Shown: positions 1 to 12,700 of the stretch, piece after piece
Layout of the letters: each line of letters starts with the position of its first letter
Position numbering within the stretch: position 1 is the first letter of the stretch
Origin: Colius striatus
Lineage: Eukaryota; Chordata; Aves; Coliiformes; Coliidae
DNA length: 64,000 bases
Reading direction: 5' to 3'
NCBI RefSeq assembly: GCF_028858725.1
Contig: NC_084760.1
Span: forward strand, 8,444,867-8,508,866
Position numbers and translations under genes: made by a program
The notes under the pieces: model-generated
The model's database searches: none
What the model was told of the DNA's origin: nothing
What the model saw: the letters and a program-made list of their open reading frames with translations, nothing else

Positions 1-124
1 AAAGTCAAAGACGTGCACTCAGTGCTAGATTCTCTTTGTGAAATCCACTAAGGAGCAACTGAACCAAGAGCCACTTATTCCTTACCAACAGAATCCAATT
101 GCTAGATAAGCAGTTTTTGGAAAC

Positions 125-742
125 ACTGCCATCACTGCTCTGCTTTATTTGAAAAGAAAAAGGCCTGACTGCTTAAAACAATGTTTCAAGGTAACCAAGA
201 TGAAGCACCTGTCATTTCCCAGGGTTAACTACCAGCTGGACTCTGAAGTGCTTTGGCAGAATAACATAGAGGGAACTTTACAAACAAACTGGGCACACAG
301 GAACAGAGTAGAGCTCTCTTACTTTTTTAAATGGTAGTTTTTGTGTGGTAGGCACTGTACAAGGCACTCTTACTGTGATGTGGCTGCACATCACAACCTG
401 CAGTGCTTCTGACAAGTTAAGGGAGAGCCACTGTTTCCACTTGACTGCACGCCCTGGTCTTTGCTTACAGAACACGTTTAACCAACAGATTTCACCCCCT
501 TAAAAGGCTGCTGCTCCATTTGTGTGTTCCCAGTTTGGTTGTAAAGCTCCCTCTCTGTTATTCTGCTAAAGCACTGCAGAGGAAACATGGCCAGGAATGT
601 AAGTCATTAACAGTGTGTCAGATTTACCATATCTAGTAGTTTGATATCTCCCACTAATCCCATCATCTGAATGCAGCGCTTGTAGTCCACTGTTGCTGGT
701 AATGGCTAAACCCTGTAGCCATGAAGCAACTCGCAGGTAAGT
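125..742 (-). other. CASP8AP2: CASP8AP2 3' untranslated region (inferred)
   Basis: This is the sequence downstream of the stop codon up to just past the only AATAAA hexamer I see on the minus strand in this stretch. No repeat element or other gene is recognisable in it. The 3' limit is inferred from the signal at 144-149 and is not known. Positions 1-124 would then be intergenic, and I see nothing in them. Confidence 0.55.
144..149 (-). terminator. Candidate poly(A) signal of CASP8AP2
   Basis: TTTATT on the plus strand is AATAAA in the gene direction. It lies about 595 bases past the stop codon. The sequence just downstream in gene direction contains GTGATGGCAGTGTTT, a G/U-rich element of the usual kind. 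No other AATAAA or ATTAAA occurs between it and the stop codon in gene direction. Confidence 0.5.
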
Positions 743-799
743 TTACTTGCACTTGGATTTCTTGAACAGCTTCATTAACTGCTTGAATCTTTCTGCAAC
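743..799 (-). CDS. CASP8AP2: CASP8AP2 last coding exon with stop codon
   Basis: The acceptor CCTCCATTAG is followed by 18 codons, [18 protein letters not shown], and a TAA at 745-743. This matches the human C-terminal VSERFQQLMKLFEKSKCR and completes the SANT-like helix. The exon is hidden in the forward view and was found from family knowledge. The 3' UTR continues to lower coordinates. Confidence 0.92.
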   Translation of the reverse strand, partial: VAERFKQLMKLFKKSKCK

Positions 800-3700
800 C
801 TAATGGAGGGTCAAAAAAAAGAAGACATATCATTAAGGCCCCAGACACACACACCAGCCAAGACAGACTGATCTGACAGCACAAAGACCACTATTTTGAT
901 CTCTATTTGCTTCCAATAGATTTTAAGAGGAGAAACTTAAAAGCACCATTAACAGGTTATTTGGGTGTAGGAAGTCTTTCTATACTTTTCTTAGACATAT
1001 GATAGCTTCCAGATTAATAACAGAGAGCTAGAGCCAACTTCTGGTTTAACACAGGTTTCCTTACAACAAGGAGCAATAGCCATGAAGACTTCAAAGTCAA
1101 TTAGACTTTGAATTTCTGCCAGGTATAACTAGCTGTGAGTAAAACCCAAATGTAAGGACAAAAGCTGATTTTGCACTCCCCAAAAAGCAGCCATTAGGGG
1201 TTGTTTTCCACCCCCTTGTGCAACTGTTGCTTCAGGTAATAACCACTCATCATGGAGTAATGTGCCTACCTGGCATTTCACTAAACTGGTCTTTTTGTGA
1301 GTTTAAATAGCCACCTCATTCAACTGAAAGTCAGCAATTCTTACTGCTGTGTGCATATTGCTACAGTGTTATCTCCCATCCACCAAAGAGCTGACTGGGA
1401 AGAAAGGCACAAATAACACTGTTTTAACCCACCCACCCACCCCAGCTGCTTCTAAACCCCACAAAGACTCTGCAATCATACAACACAACATCCCAAAAGT
1501 CAAATCCCAAGCGTGCAGGACTTCCTAACTAACTCAAATGAGTGTTTTCTCCCTTTTTAGACTGGCAGGATAGAGATGAAGAGAGCAATTCAAGACAAGT
1601 ATGAAGTTACACACAAAGCTCGGAAACGGTTGACTCAATTTGACATCTGTTGTCTGAAGCTTCTTAATTACAAAGTGACTGAAAAAGGGAAAGATTTTCA
1701 TGATAAATGTCCTTTCTGCAAATTCCAGAGTTGGTTGGGTTTGGGGTTCTTTTTAGCTCTAATTTGAATCCTTTTCTAATTTATTAAATGTGTGCAAAGG
1801 CTTTGGGCCACTACTAACTGCTTTTCTTTATCTAAGTGCTGATTCAGCATTAGAAACAATCCTCCCTGGCTTGACATAGTAGTTTCAGGGTCCCTATCCA
1901 ACAGGTACTGAAGAATCCCTGGACTATAACATCCCTATAATGTGTATTTTTAAGAAGCAATTGTGGAGATCTAAGATTCTTTTTTTCAAGGCCATCCCAA
2001 CAAAAGATGTGAGTTAAAAACCAACTTCAAATCAGCAGGTCTCCAAAGGTTTTTCAATTGCTACCATAAATGTAACAGCACAGTTGTATTTATCAAGTCT
2101 AAGGATGATAGCACCTACCTGATTAGGGCTTTTGTTCAGCCTAAAGGCTAAGGAAACAAAGGTTTTGCTTGATGGTCCTTTTCTCTGACATTCCAGCAGA
2201 ATTTCTCGGTCATCATTTCTAAGCAAAAATGCATTTTTAAAGATGAATACATCTAGATGTGTACATGCACACAAACAAAACCCCACACATCCAGGCACAT
2301 GTGACATCCTGAGCAGTTCCACAATACGCAACATGAGTTTAAACAGCAGCAATGAACTTATAAGGATCCTTCCCTCTACCAGCACAGAGTAACAGAGTTG
2401 GTACAAACACATAGTAGTGGAGATGATGTTATTAGGAGAGCTCCTACTCTATTAGGAAGGGCAGGACTGTTCCAATAGAGTTAGCCCAAAACAGAAGTCA
2501 CTAAGAAGAGCTTTAAATGCACTAGATCAAACACTTAAACTTGAAGAGGATTCATAAATTCAGCGGGGGCCAGCAGTTCCTGGTGGTCTCGCCTCAGTCA
2601 GTGCAGTTAAGCAGCAGCTCCCATAGAATCACAGAATGGTAGGGGTTAGAAGGGACCTTCAGAGATCATCCAGTCCACCCCCCCTGTAGAAGCAGGGTCA
2701 CCTAGATCAGGTCACACAGGAACGTGTCCAGACAGGTCTTAAAGAGCTCCAAGGAAGGAGCCTCCACAACCCCTCTGGGCAGTCTATGCCAGGGCTCCTC
2801 ACCTGAGGCCCAGACCTTCAAAGGTTAAGCACAGAGGTGTTTGATTTCTCTAAGTGGCTTAATATAGCAAATGGTACTCAGAGGACATCTACTGTTCACT
2901 GAGACAAAAGGACCAGGAATCTGTTCTTAAGTGTGTCACCGATTTGCTGTTTGTCTCAGTGATGACTTTAGGGATGTAAATTGTAGATAGACACAGTCAA
3001 GATACACTAGCTGCTGGGTACCTTTGGTTGAAACCTGACATATCCCAATACACTGTATGGAATTTCCTCAATTTCAAAGAAAAATGTAATGACTAGTTAT
3101 TTAAAACCTGCAGGGTTTTTAGGCCTAGTTCCAAGATGGACAGCCTGTGACACAGGAAACCTAGTCATATTCATAAGGAAAGCTGTAATAGTCGCTTCCT
3201 ACCTCATTGGTTTGCACACTAAAAATATTAGCTTTAACTTTTTTGCCATGATTTTCATTTAAAATGCTCTCTAGAAACTTACTTTATACCTGAACTATCA
3301 CAGAATCACAGAATGGTAGGGTTGGAAGAGACCTTTAGAGATCATCTAGTCCAACCTCCCTGCAGAAGCAGGGTCACCTAGATCAGGTCACACAGGAACG
3401 TGCCCGGGGCGGGGTTTGAAACCTCCAGAGAAGGAGCCTCCACACCCTCCCTGGGCAGCCTGTGCCGGGGCTCCCTCACCTCAACACTGACATAGTTTGT
3501 CCTTATGTTTCAATGGAAATTATTGTGTTCCAGCTTCATCCCATTACCCCTTGTCCTGTCACTAGATACAACAAAGTGCTGCCCCAACTTCCTGACACCC
3601 ATCATCTAGATATCTGTAAATATTGATGAGATCCCCCCTCAGTCTCCTCTTCTCCAGACTAACAACAGTTCAGAAATGTTTGCCTTGAAAATTTTAAGAG

Positions 3701-6700
3701 CCCCTTTATTAAGTGTTGATTGTATCAAGCTGTAGCAAGAACAGCCAAATCAGCTAACTATAGTTTCTTAAGAGTGAGACTACACAACAATAACTTTGTG
3801 TCTATCTTTGACAGGTACAGTCATCTCATTTTCACCCACATCCTACTACCCAGAACACATGGGCTGAATGGTTGACTTGCACATTTCTGCAGATTGAGCA
3901 GCATAGACTTCAAACCAGAAAACTCTTTGCTCTTGTGTCTTCACTCAGTGGGGAAACTCTTTAGCTGCTCCCCTTTACCCAGTCACCAAAGCTTCCAGGC
4001 CTTGTAGGAACATCAAAGATCTCCATTGCCCTACTGAGTCCAGCTGGACTTTTTTGGACAAGAAAGGAAATGGGCAAGGGAAAAGGAATTACAGACAGTG
4101 CAATAAAGGAGGTGTTGTCACCTCAGTACATAAGCTTTAACATCAAAAGCAAGAAGCACTCCTGTTTTGGGAGATCTGTGATTAGTTATGATGTACAGAA
4201 ACTACCATTCTTAAGGCAAATCTTGTTCTCTTCCAAAGGCTGCTAATGGGATAACATGGAATCAGTTCACCTCTTAAATTTGTTTTTCCCTGAACAACTG
4301 TTCCAGAAAAGGGACAAACCCGACTTTGGCACCTTTCAGTGGTACTCTAAGTGAAGACATCAATCTCATAAAGCCATCCTGCATGGATAGAAGAAGACAG
4401 CTCCCACTCCACTATTTACAGAAGGATGCAGAGCTACCAAATAACTTCAGCTGTCAGCTAAATATCCTTTGCTTCCCATTTTTCAGTATGTCACATAGTT
4501 AACCAACCCCCAAACACAACCAAACAGATCAAATCAGAAATTACCTCGTCCAGGACACTACTACTTCTCCCTTCTTTTTAATGATGTTTTTGGCATACAG
4601 ACTAGGTGATGATGCAGATGAAGTCAAAGGAGAAGAGTCTTTGTTCTGTTGCAACTCATTCTTCTTACTGGAACATTTTTTGGGTGTTAAATTCACCTCT
4701 TCACACTTCACATCACTTGCATCGCTCCCTTCACCTGATGATTCCGTTTCTTTTCGTTGCCTTTTTGAGTCTGAATTCTCTCTGACAGTCTCCCTTTTCC
4801 TTTTTTTACTAGTTCTGTCCTCTATAGTCATCTGGCATCCTGCATCAGTATTTGAAGCGGGTTTTGTTTCAAGATTACATTCACCTGCCACCATCTCATC
4901 GGAAAGGTTTTCTGTTAAGGCTCTAAATGCGTCACAGCACTCTTCCAGCTCTTCCTTTCTATCACCCAATTCTGAGCTTCCTGGAGAAGCTTCCTGAGTC
5001 CTGTTCTCTGCAGTTGATTCCACTGCATGACATGAAGTCTCACTAACAATGTCACCTGTTAAGTGCGTGTATGACTCTATATTGCATCCAGCAGGAAAAG
5101 AAGCTTGAGATTTAACACCCTTTTCATTTATGTTTTCAGATGCTTTCAGTTTGTGTGCTTGAGACTCCTCAGAGCCTTTATCTGGGCCTTCAGGGTCACA
5201 ACTCCCTGTGTTTGAAGATTTTCCACGGGGTCCAAGCAACCCAGCAGTTTCTTCCTTTCCAACACTGTTATGGGAGTCCTTTGGAGGCTGAGGTAAGGCA
5301 GGATTTTGTTCTTGTCCCGCGCTGACATGAGGCAACTGATCTGTCTTAACCACATCCGGTTTGAGAGTTTCTTGCACGGTGCCTGCTCTGGCCCTCTGAC
5401 CATCCCTTTCCTTTTCCCCACTTCTCACTTCTCCTTTTTCAGCCTTGGTTGAGGATGCCCGTGCCTCCTTCAGCAACGGCACCTGATCAGACGCTGGCGA
5501 GGCCGACGGCAGCGCACGCCTGATCTTCACGATGAAATGATCGTTGGATTTCTCCATGATCACTGCTTGCATTGGCAGGCTGGGGCGACACTGAAAGCCA
5601 GGAGCAACGGGCCGGCTTGGCCACGAAGAAGAACAACTTGATTTACTGCTCGAGTTATCAGACTCTAAAGCCAAATGGATGTCTTGTTCAGTGGCATCCT
5701 CCTCTTCCAGAAGGGCGTCTTCGCTGTAATGAGCACTGAGAACGCCCTCGGGGGCTGAGCTGGAACTGTTCTCAGGTTTTAGGAAGCTGAGGTGAGCATC
5801 CGATTTCAAAGGTGATGGAATGGTTAAGGAAACAGCCAAATCTTCAAGTAGGACAGAAGGAACAAACGATTTATTCCTCTGTAAACTGCACTCGTCTTCT
5901 TTGCACGGAGCTGCGTTCGTGGGAACCTCAAACATACAGCTTTCATCTAGTACAGCTGGATCAACCGACATCTGAAGCCGAGACGCCAAGGAGGGAGCCC
6001 TTACAGGCGAAACAATAGGCCAGCTGATATCCTCTACCCCTCGAGATTCCACACAAGCCTCCTTTGGAGCAATCTCTTGCACCAACCCAGCAGCGTTACC
6101 TTTGCATTTATGACTGTCTAAAAACTGTTTTTCTGGAGTCCTGAATTCCCACTCGTTCCTGTCGACGCTGCCGCCGTTTTTTTCCACCAGATCAGAACCT
6201 TGCAATAAGCTTTTGAAAATTTCCCCCATTTGAGCATCACTCACAAGATTAAATGTAAGACTGGATGCCTGTTGTTCTGTGAGAAGCTCGTAGCTAGGAT
6301 CAGACTTGTTAGATAGTTGGAATCCTTCCTTCTCATATTTTCCACCCTTCAATGGAGTGAGAGTGCTTTGCAAATTACTCTCTTTTGAGAGGTGCACTTC
6401 ACTTTGGGAGTTCCTGGTGTTATCAATGGAGTTGAGACACTTGGTAAAGGCAGGTTTTGGTGCATCTGTTTTATTTTTCTCACGGTGAAATTTTGGCCGT
6501 TGATGCTCCACAGTTTGCTTCGAAAGGAGATATCCTTCAGGCTTCTGAAACCTGGCCTTCAGGGACTTTCTTCTAGATCTTTGCACATCATTTTTATGAC
6601 CGAACCTGTGCTGTTGTTGCTTCTCTGCACTCTCAAACTTCCCTTCCTCACTCTCCTTTCTCACATCAGCTAGCTTTATTATAATCCTTTTTATCTTCTC

Positions 6701-9700
6701 AAACAAGTAATCAAGCTGCTCCTCCACAAACTTCCACAGCTGTTTCTTCATGTCTGACACTTGCTGTTCAAAAAGACGCTCCACTATGGCGTTCTTTTTA
6801 ACCTGCTTCAGTTTGGACTCCACAGTGTCACAGATATGCAACTTCAACGTCTCACCTAACGTGGACATCTTGGAAAAGTTCAAGTATTTTATTAATGATG
6901 TAAAATGGACGATAAGAGACTCAATGATTCTGTGAAAATGCTGAACCGGGAAGTGCACCTTGAACTTCATGTAATTTTTCCTCATCTGTTTCCGTATGGC
7001 TCTTAGCATCTGCATGATCTCTTGTACGTTTGAAGGTTCCACGACAACGTGAACTATTTTTTCAAGACAAGCAACACTCACAGTTTTATTTTTCCTCACA
7101 TCCTTTGAAGATCTGAAAGGCTGACTTTTGTGCCTCTCTCCATTCTTCTTCGTACTTAATTTCACAGAAGCAAGTTTTCCACCGTCCTTGTTGCAACGCA
7201 CGCTTTTGCTCTTTTGATTCTGCGGGCTCCTGGTCAAATTTCGTGTCTCGGGAGAAGCTTTTGGTCTTGGCTTTTTTGTCTTTTCAGAACCTCTTTCTGG
7301 TTTAGGTGTCTTATCGTCTTCATCGCTACTTATGATTTCTCCTTCTTCTATTTCATCTGAAGAGATGCTCAGCTGGGACTCTAAGTGCTCATCAGACATG
7401 CTAACTGGCTTTTGGTTCTCTTTGTTTACTTCCTTTGATAAACTCTTTGAGGGGCAGACCATGACCGTGCTTTCAGGAATTAAATCTGTAAAAAGAAAAG
7501 AGTTTACTAAACACCATAAAGAATGTCATTATAAACAGACATCTTCAGAAAAATCTGGAAGATTCTGGGGGTGCTGGTGGGCAGCAGGATGAGCATGAGC
7601 CACCAATGGACAAGAAGGCCAATGGCATCCTGGGCTGGATTAGAAGGGCTGTGGTTAGCAGGTTGAGAAAGGTTCTCCTCCCCCTCTACTCTGCCCTTGT
7701 GAGACCACATCTGGAATCCTGTGTCCAGTTCTGGGCCCCTCAGTTCAAAAAGGACAGGGAGCTGCTGGAAAGAGTTCAGCACAGGCCACCAAGATGATGC
7801 AGTGAAGCATCTCCCGTGTGATGAAAGGCTGAGGGAGCTGGGGCTCTTCAGCTTGGAGGAGACTGAGGGGTGACTTCATTCATGTTTACAAATACATAAA
7901 GGGTGAGTGTCAGAAGGATGGAGCCAGGCTGTTCTCAGTGATAGCCAGTGATACAACAGGGAACAATAGGTACAAGCTGGAACAGAAGAGGTTCCAAAGA
8001 AACACAAGTTAAAACTTTTTCCCTGTTGAGGTGAAGGAGCACTGGCAGGGGCTGCCCAGATGGGTTGTGGAGTGTCCTTCCCTGGAGACATTCAAACCCA
8101 CCTGGATGAGTTCCTGTGTGACCTATTCTAGGTGGTCCTGCTCTGGCAGGGGGGTTGGACTGGATGAGCTTTTGAGGTCCCTTCCAGCTCGTAAGATTCT
8201 GTGATTCTCTCCTGTAGAGTGACTGTTCAAAACTGTTTGAAACTCCTAAGGACAACTCAGACAATTTGAGCTATAACAAGTTGGTGTCAGTAGCTTCTAG
8301 TTAAAGGATTTTTCTGAGCTGTGAAGGGCAAATAACATTGCAACATCTCAACAAAATCATGTGATCTCTCTCACAAATACATCAATGTATTTGCTACAAC
8401 AGAAATGTAGCAGCTTCCATCAGTTTTGAACTTCTTCCCACTTTCCCATTTTCTGAACACTGCACAAACTAAAGTTTAACATCATCAGGAACTAACATTT
8501 ATATACAATACATGGCTTTTCCTTTATCAGTTTTACAACACGAACAAATGACCTATTAATGTTTGCACTCAACTGTCTTTTCCAGGGCTGATAAAATGTT
8601 GACTCTTTCAAATTAACTGACTTACTAAGCAAAAGAGAGCATTAGGCACTGCACACATGATAAAAACTCCTGCTTGATGTATTTAAGATGTTGTGCAACC
8701 AAGCACAACAGTATAAAAAGCTTTTTCTTAAAAATTTTAGAGAAAGACTCCAGTTCAGGATCCTGAATGGCAGGAATGAGATATGCGAGAGGAAAGGCTG
8801 AAGTTCTGCCAAATGTAGGATGCCTTTTCACTGCCTCACAAATGAGTTTATGAAATGTTTCCTATTTTGAGATATCACTAAAATACATATTTAATCATTA
8901 CTTAAAATTTGAACCAAATGCTATTTTGTTAAGGAAAACAAGCAATTACAGTTCGCTGCAAAGCAACATGTTACAAAGATGAAAAGGCAATCTCATTTCT
9001 ATTGTACAAAAACTCCACTGAAGTGCATATGTATTGATTAATGAGATTTGCAGTTAATTTTAGGCTTGCTGGGCACTCTAGTTCAAAGCACTCTTATGTT
9101 CAATTGCCCATAGATTATACTGCTTAATGACCTCTAACAAACATTTCATTCACAAAAGATCACATCTAAAATTGATCTCTATAAAATATGGGCTTGTGAT
9201 TAACACTTTGAAGCAACATTTCAAAATGTTTACTTTGTACAGACTCTATGGGAGCAAAAACATATTCCATGACTGCATCAAGAAGAGTGTGGGCAGCAGG
9301 TCAAGGGTTTCTTCTCTCCCTCTACTGTGCCCTGGTGGGGCCTCATCCAGAGTCCTGTGTCCAATTCTGGGCTCCTCAGCTCAAGAGGGACAGAGAACTG
9401 CTGGAGAGAGTCCAGCACAGGGCCACCAAGATGATCAGGGGACTGGAACATCTTCCTGATGAGGAAAGGCTGCGGGAACTGGGTCTGTTTAGTCTGGAGA
9501 AGAGAAGACTGATGGGGGATCTTATTAACATTTAGAACTATCTAAAGGGTGGGTGTCAGGAGGTTGGGGCAGCATTTTTTCTGTTGTATCCAGTGACAGG
9601 ACAAGGGGTGATGGACCAAAGCTGGAACACAAAAAGTTCCATTTAAACATAAGGAAAAACTCTTTCAGTGCTGAGGTGAGGGAGCCCTGGCACAGGCTGC

Positions 9701-12700
9701 CCAGGGAAGGGTGTGGAGGCTCCTTCTCTGGAGGTCTTCAAAACCTGCCTGGACACATTCCTGTGTGACCTGATCTAGGTGACCCTGGTTCTGCAGGGGG
9801 GTTGGACTAGATGATCTCTAAAGGTCCCTTCCAACTCTACCATTCTGTGATTCTATGATTGTCATCATTTCAGTTTACAAGGACCAGTATCTTCTCAAAT
9901 TGATCACTTCAGTATTTTGAGAGAACAAAGTATAAAATGAAAGTGGTCAAAAGAATCAGTATTAATATTTTAATATCTGTCCTGTGGAACAGTAGAAAGG
10001 TGAGGACTGAACTTCAAAGCCCAAGGAAACCACAGCCTCCTCTTGGTTTAAGAGATGCAGAACATTTGACAGGCAAATCGTTACTCAGATCACAAAGACA
10101 ACTCAGGCATCCAACTTCTGAGCTGAAAAGCACTGCTTTGCAATTCAGTAGCAAGTTGTGGACAGGATGGATTCCTCTAATAAGTAACTTGGAGAAACAT
10201 TAACAAAATTAGAAAAGTGCTTCTGTTTCATGTCATCTACTCTGATGCCAAAGCTCTTGTGTCCCCCTGGGTATTTCAAAGGACATGAACTGCTGCAGGA
10301 ATGAAATATAAACGGCTAAAGGAATTCACACTTAAGAGAGCAGCTGTCTCAAGCCAAGAAACAGAATCCCAGAGTAAACTACTCTAAGATTTGCAAAAAG
10401 ACTTCAGGATTATGCTCCAAAACATAAGAAAAAGGATTTAAATGCCACTTTCCCATTCCTCTTCTCATAGGAAAGCTAAACTTTATCTTACTTGCAGCAG
10501 GACATTACAGGCACAGTTACACTCACACAAGTTAAAGATTTAAACTTTCTGTCACCTGTTTTCTCTTCCTGTGAATGCTGTCATCACATCTTATCTCCCT
10601 GACATCTCATTCAGGAGTTAGCTCTTACTTCATTAATGACAAATCCTAATGTTCTATTGTCCTTTTTTTCCCCCACCGACTCACAACTGTAAAATACATA
10701 TAAAAATGACACCAAAATCGACTCAGATGGAGAGCACTGTCTTCCCTTTGCTGACATTCCTAGAAACTAAGTCTCAGGCAATCTCTCCAGCTTTCTCACA
10801 AATAAATAGGTGAAAGAATAAGTTCTTAAGTAATTTTTGCCTCTACGACTTCAGAGGGAAACCTGAAGAGATCTCCTCAGAACTAATTGCAATTAAGAAA
10901 CCTCTATGTATTTTTCTTTTTAGAAGATAGTCCATAACTCTTATTTCAACCACTCCTCTGTCAGGAGTGACAAACTCCAGTTTTTATAGCTCTAAGTTTC
11001 ATTTGGCTACAGTCTTGGCTGCACTGTTACATGGTTCCACTACAAACAGAAAGGCCCCTTATGCAGCTTAAGAAACCGTTTGTATTTTTGTGAAAGCAGT
11101 TCCAAAAAAAGTCATTTCTGCTTTCTATGAACAGATCTTCTAAGCCTTTATATTGAAAAGAAATTATTAGATTACACATAGACAAATACCTTTGTTGTAA
11201 CTCTTCACAAGACCTTTGCAGGGACTTTCCATCTTAAGTGCTTTAGCCAAAGGGCGTATTGGACTGTTCAGTGGGCTGATTGCCTTCGGAATATACCTCA
11301 AGTTATTGAGATCAATGCTCAGTATTGAGCTGTCATCATCAAGAGGAATTGGGTTACCTTCTCTCTCCTTAGTTCTAGGATACATCTCACCACTAAAAGA
11401 TGCCGCAGTACTGATTTCAGTTGGGTCTGGGTCCAGATCACAAGCATTCTGGTCAACTAATGGCTCAGCCTTATCACTTAACATAGTTCTGTCAAGTGAC
11501 TGAGATGTACTCATATTAATTTCACAGACAGTCTTTTCCTCAGTGGAACACTCAAGCTTTTCTGCAGCCAAGTGATCATCACCCTTCACTACTTCCATTA
11601 AAGAGTCTGGTTTTGTTTCACCAATGTCATCTGCAATGTCACAGGACTCCATGTCACCACAACTTTTCACTTCCGAGTCATCTAAGACAAGGTTTTGAGG
11701 GCCACATTGGTCTGTTGAGCATTGCATGTCAGCAGATAGACATATTTTATCTTCCTCTTTCTTCTCTGCTGTTGGCTCTGGAAGGACTTCCATACCCTCA
11801 CCAGCAGGTTCAGACTGTGCCACTGGTACATTGTCATCTTGCATCATACCCGCTGCCACAGGCAAGTTTTCACACTCTGACACACTTCCTGCCACCTCCA
11901 GGGGCAAAGATTCAGGATGATTCAGATCCAGCACTGCCATTGCTGCTGCTGAGGCTTCTGATGCAACCAGATCACAAGACTCTGCTGCTTCTGACAATGT
12001 CTCAGTCTGCATCTCATCAGGAACCGGTACCTCTGCTGTTCCTGGCAAGGCTTGGGGCTGTACCTGACTCACTTCTGCTTCTTGTAAGGTTTCTGAGCTC
12101 AGTTCACCATTTACCACTACTGGTAATGCTTCAGATTGTGCTGGATCTGCTGGGGTTACGTCCAAGGCTTCATTTTCAGAACTGCCAGAAACAGGTAGTG
12201 CTGGTTCCACGTCGCTTGGAGCTGCGCTGTCCGGAAGCTGTAGTGTTGAACAAGTTTGCTCTGTGGGACCAGAGTCAACAGGGAGGGCAGAATCTAACAG
12301 CTCTGCCTGCAGCGTGAGCTCTGTATTTCCCTCATCAGTGGCCTTTTGAGAAAGTGTTTGGAGTCCATTTGTTGAAGAGACACATTGTTTCTTAGCAGGA
12401 GAAAGAGTCAAATTTAGCTTCTCCATAAAGCTAAGCTTTAAGTCTTTGCTTTTTGTCCCAGCGTGATTATCTTTACTTTTGGAAACTTTATGGGATTTTA
12501 AGCTATTTGGTACTCTGGATGTTTCTTCTAGCTTGTGGGACTTGTTTCTCCCACTTTTTGTAACATCTGTACCTTTCTTGGATTCTTTTGGAGACTGGTG
12601 ATTAATGTCCTTCACAACTTTTCTTTCATTCCTAAAATGTCTGCTTTCATCCTGATTCTCTCTGTCTCTTTTTCTTTTTTCTTCAGTTCTGTGTCTTTCC

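Noticed and set aside
1576..1767. 63-codon plus-strand frame with a charged N-terminal part
   Set aside because: It is antisense in the last CASP8AP2 intron, with no recognisable family, repeat or splice support.
11613..12317. 234-codon plus-strand frame
   Set aside because: It is the antisense shadow of CASP8AP2 exon 6.
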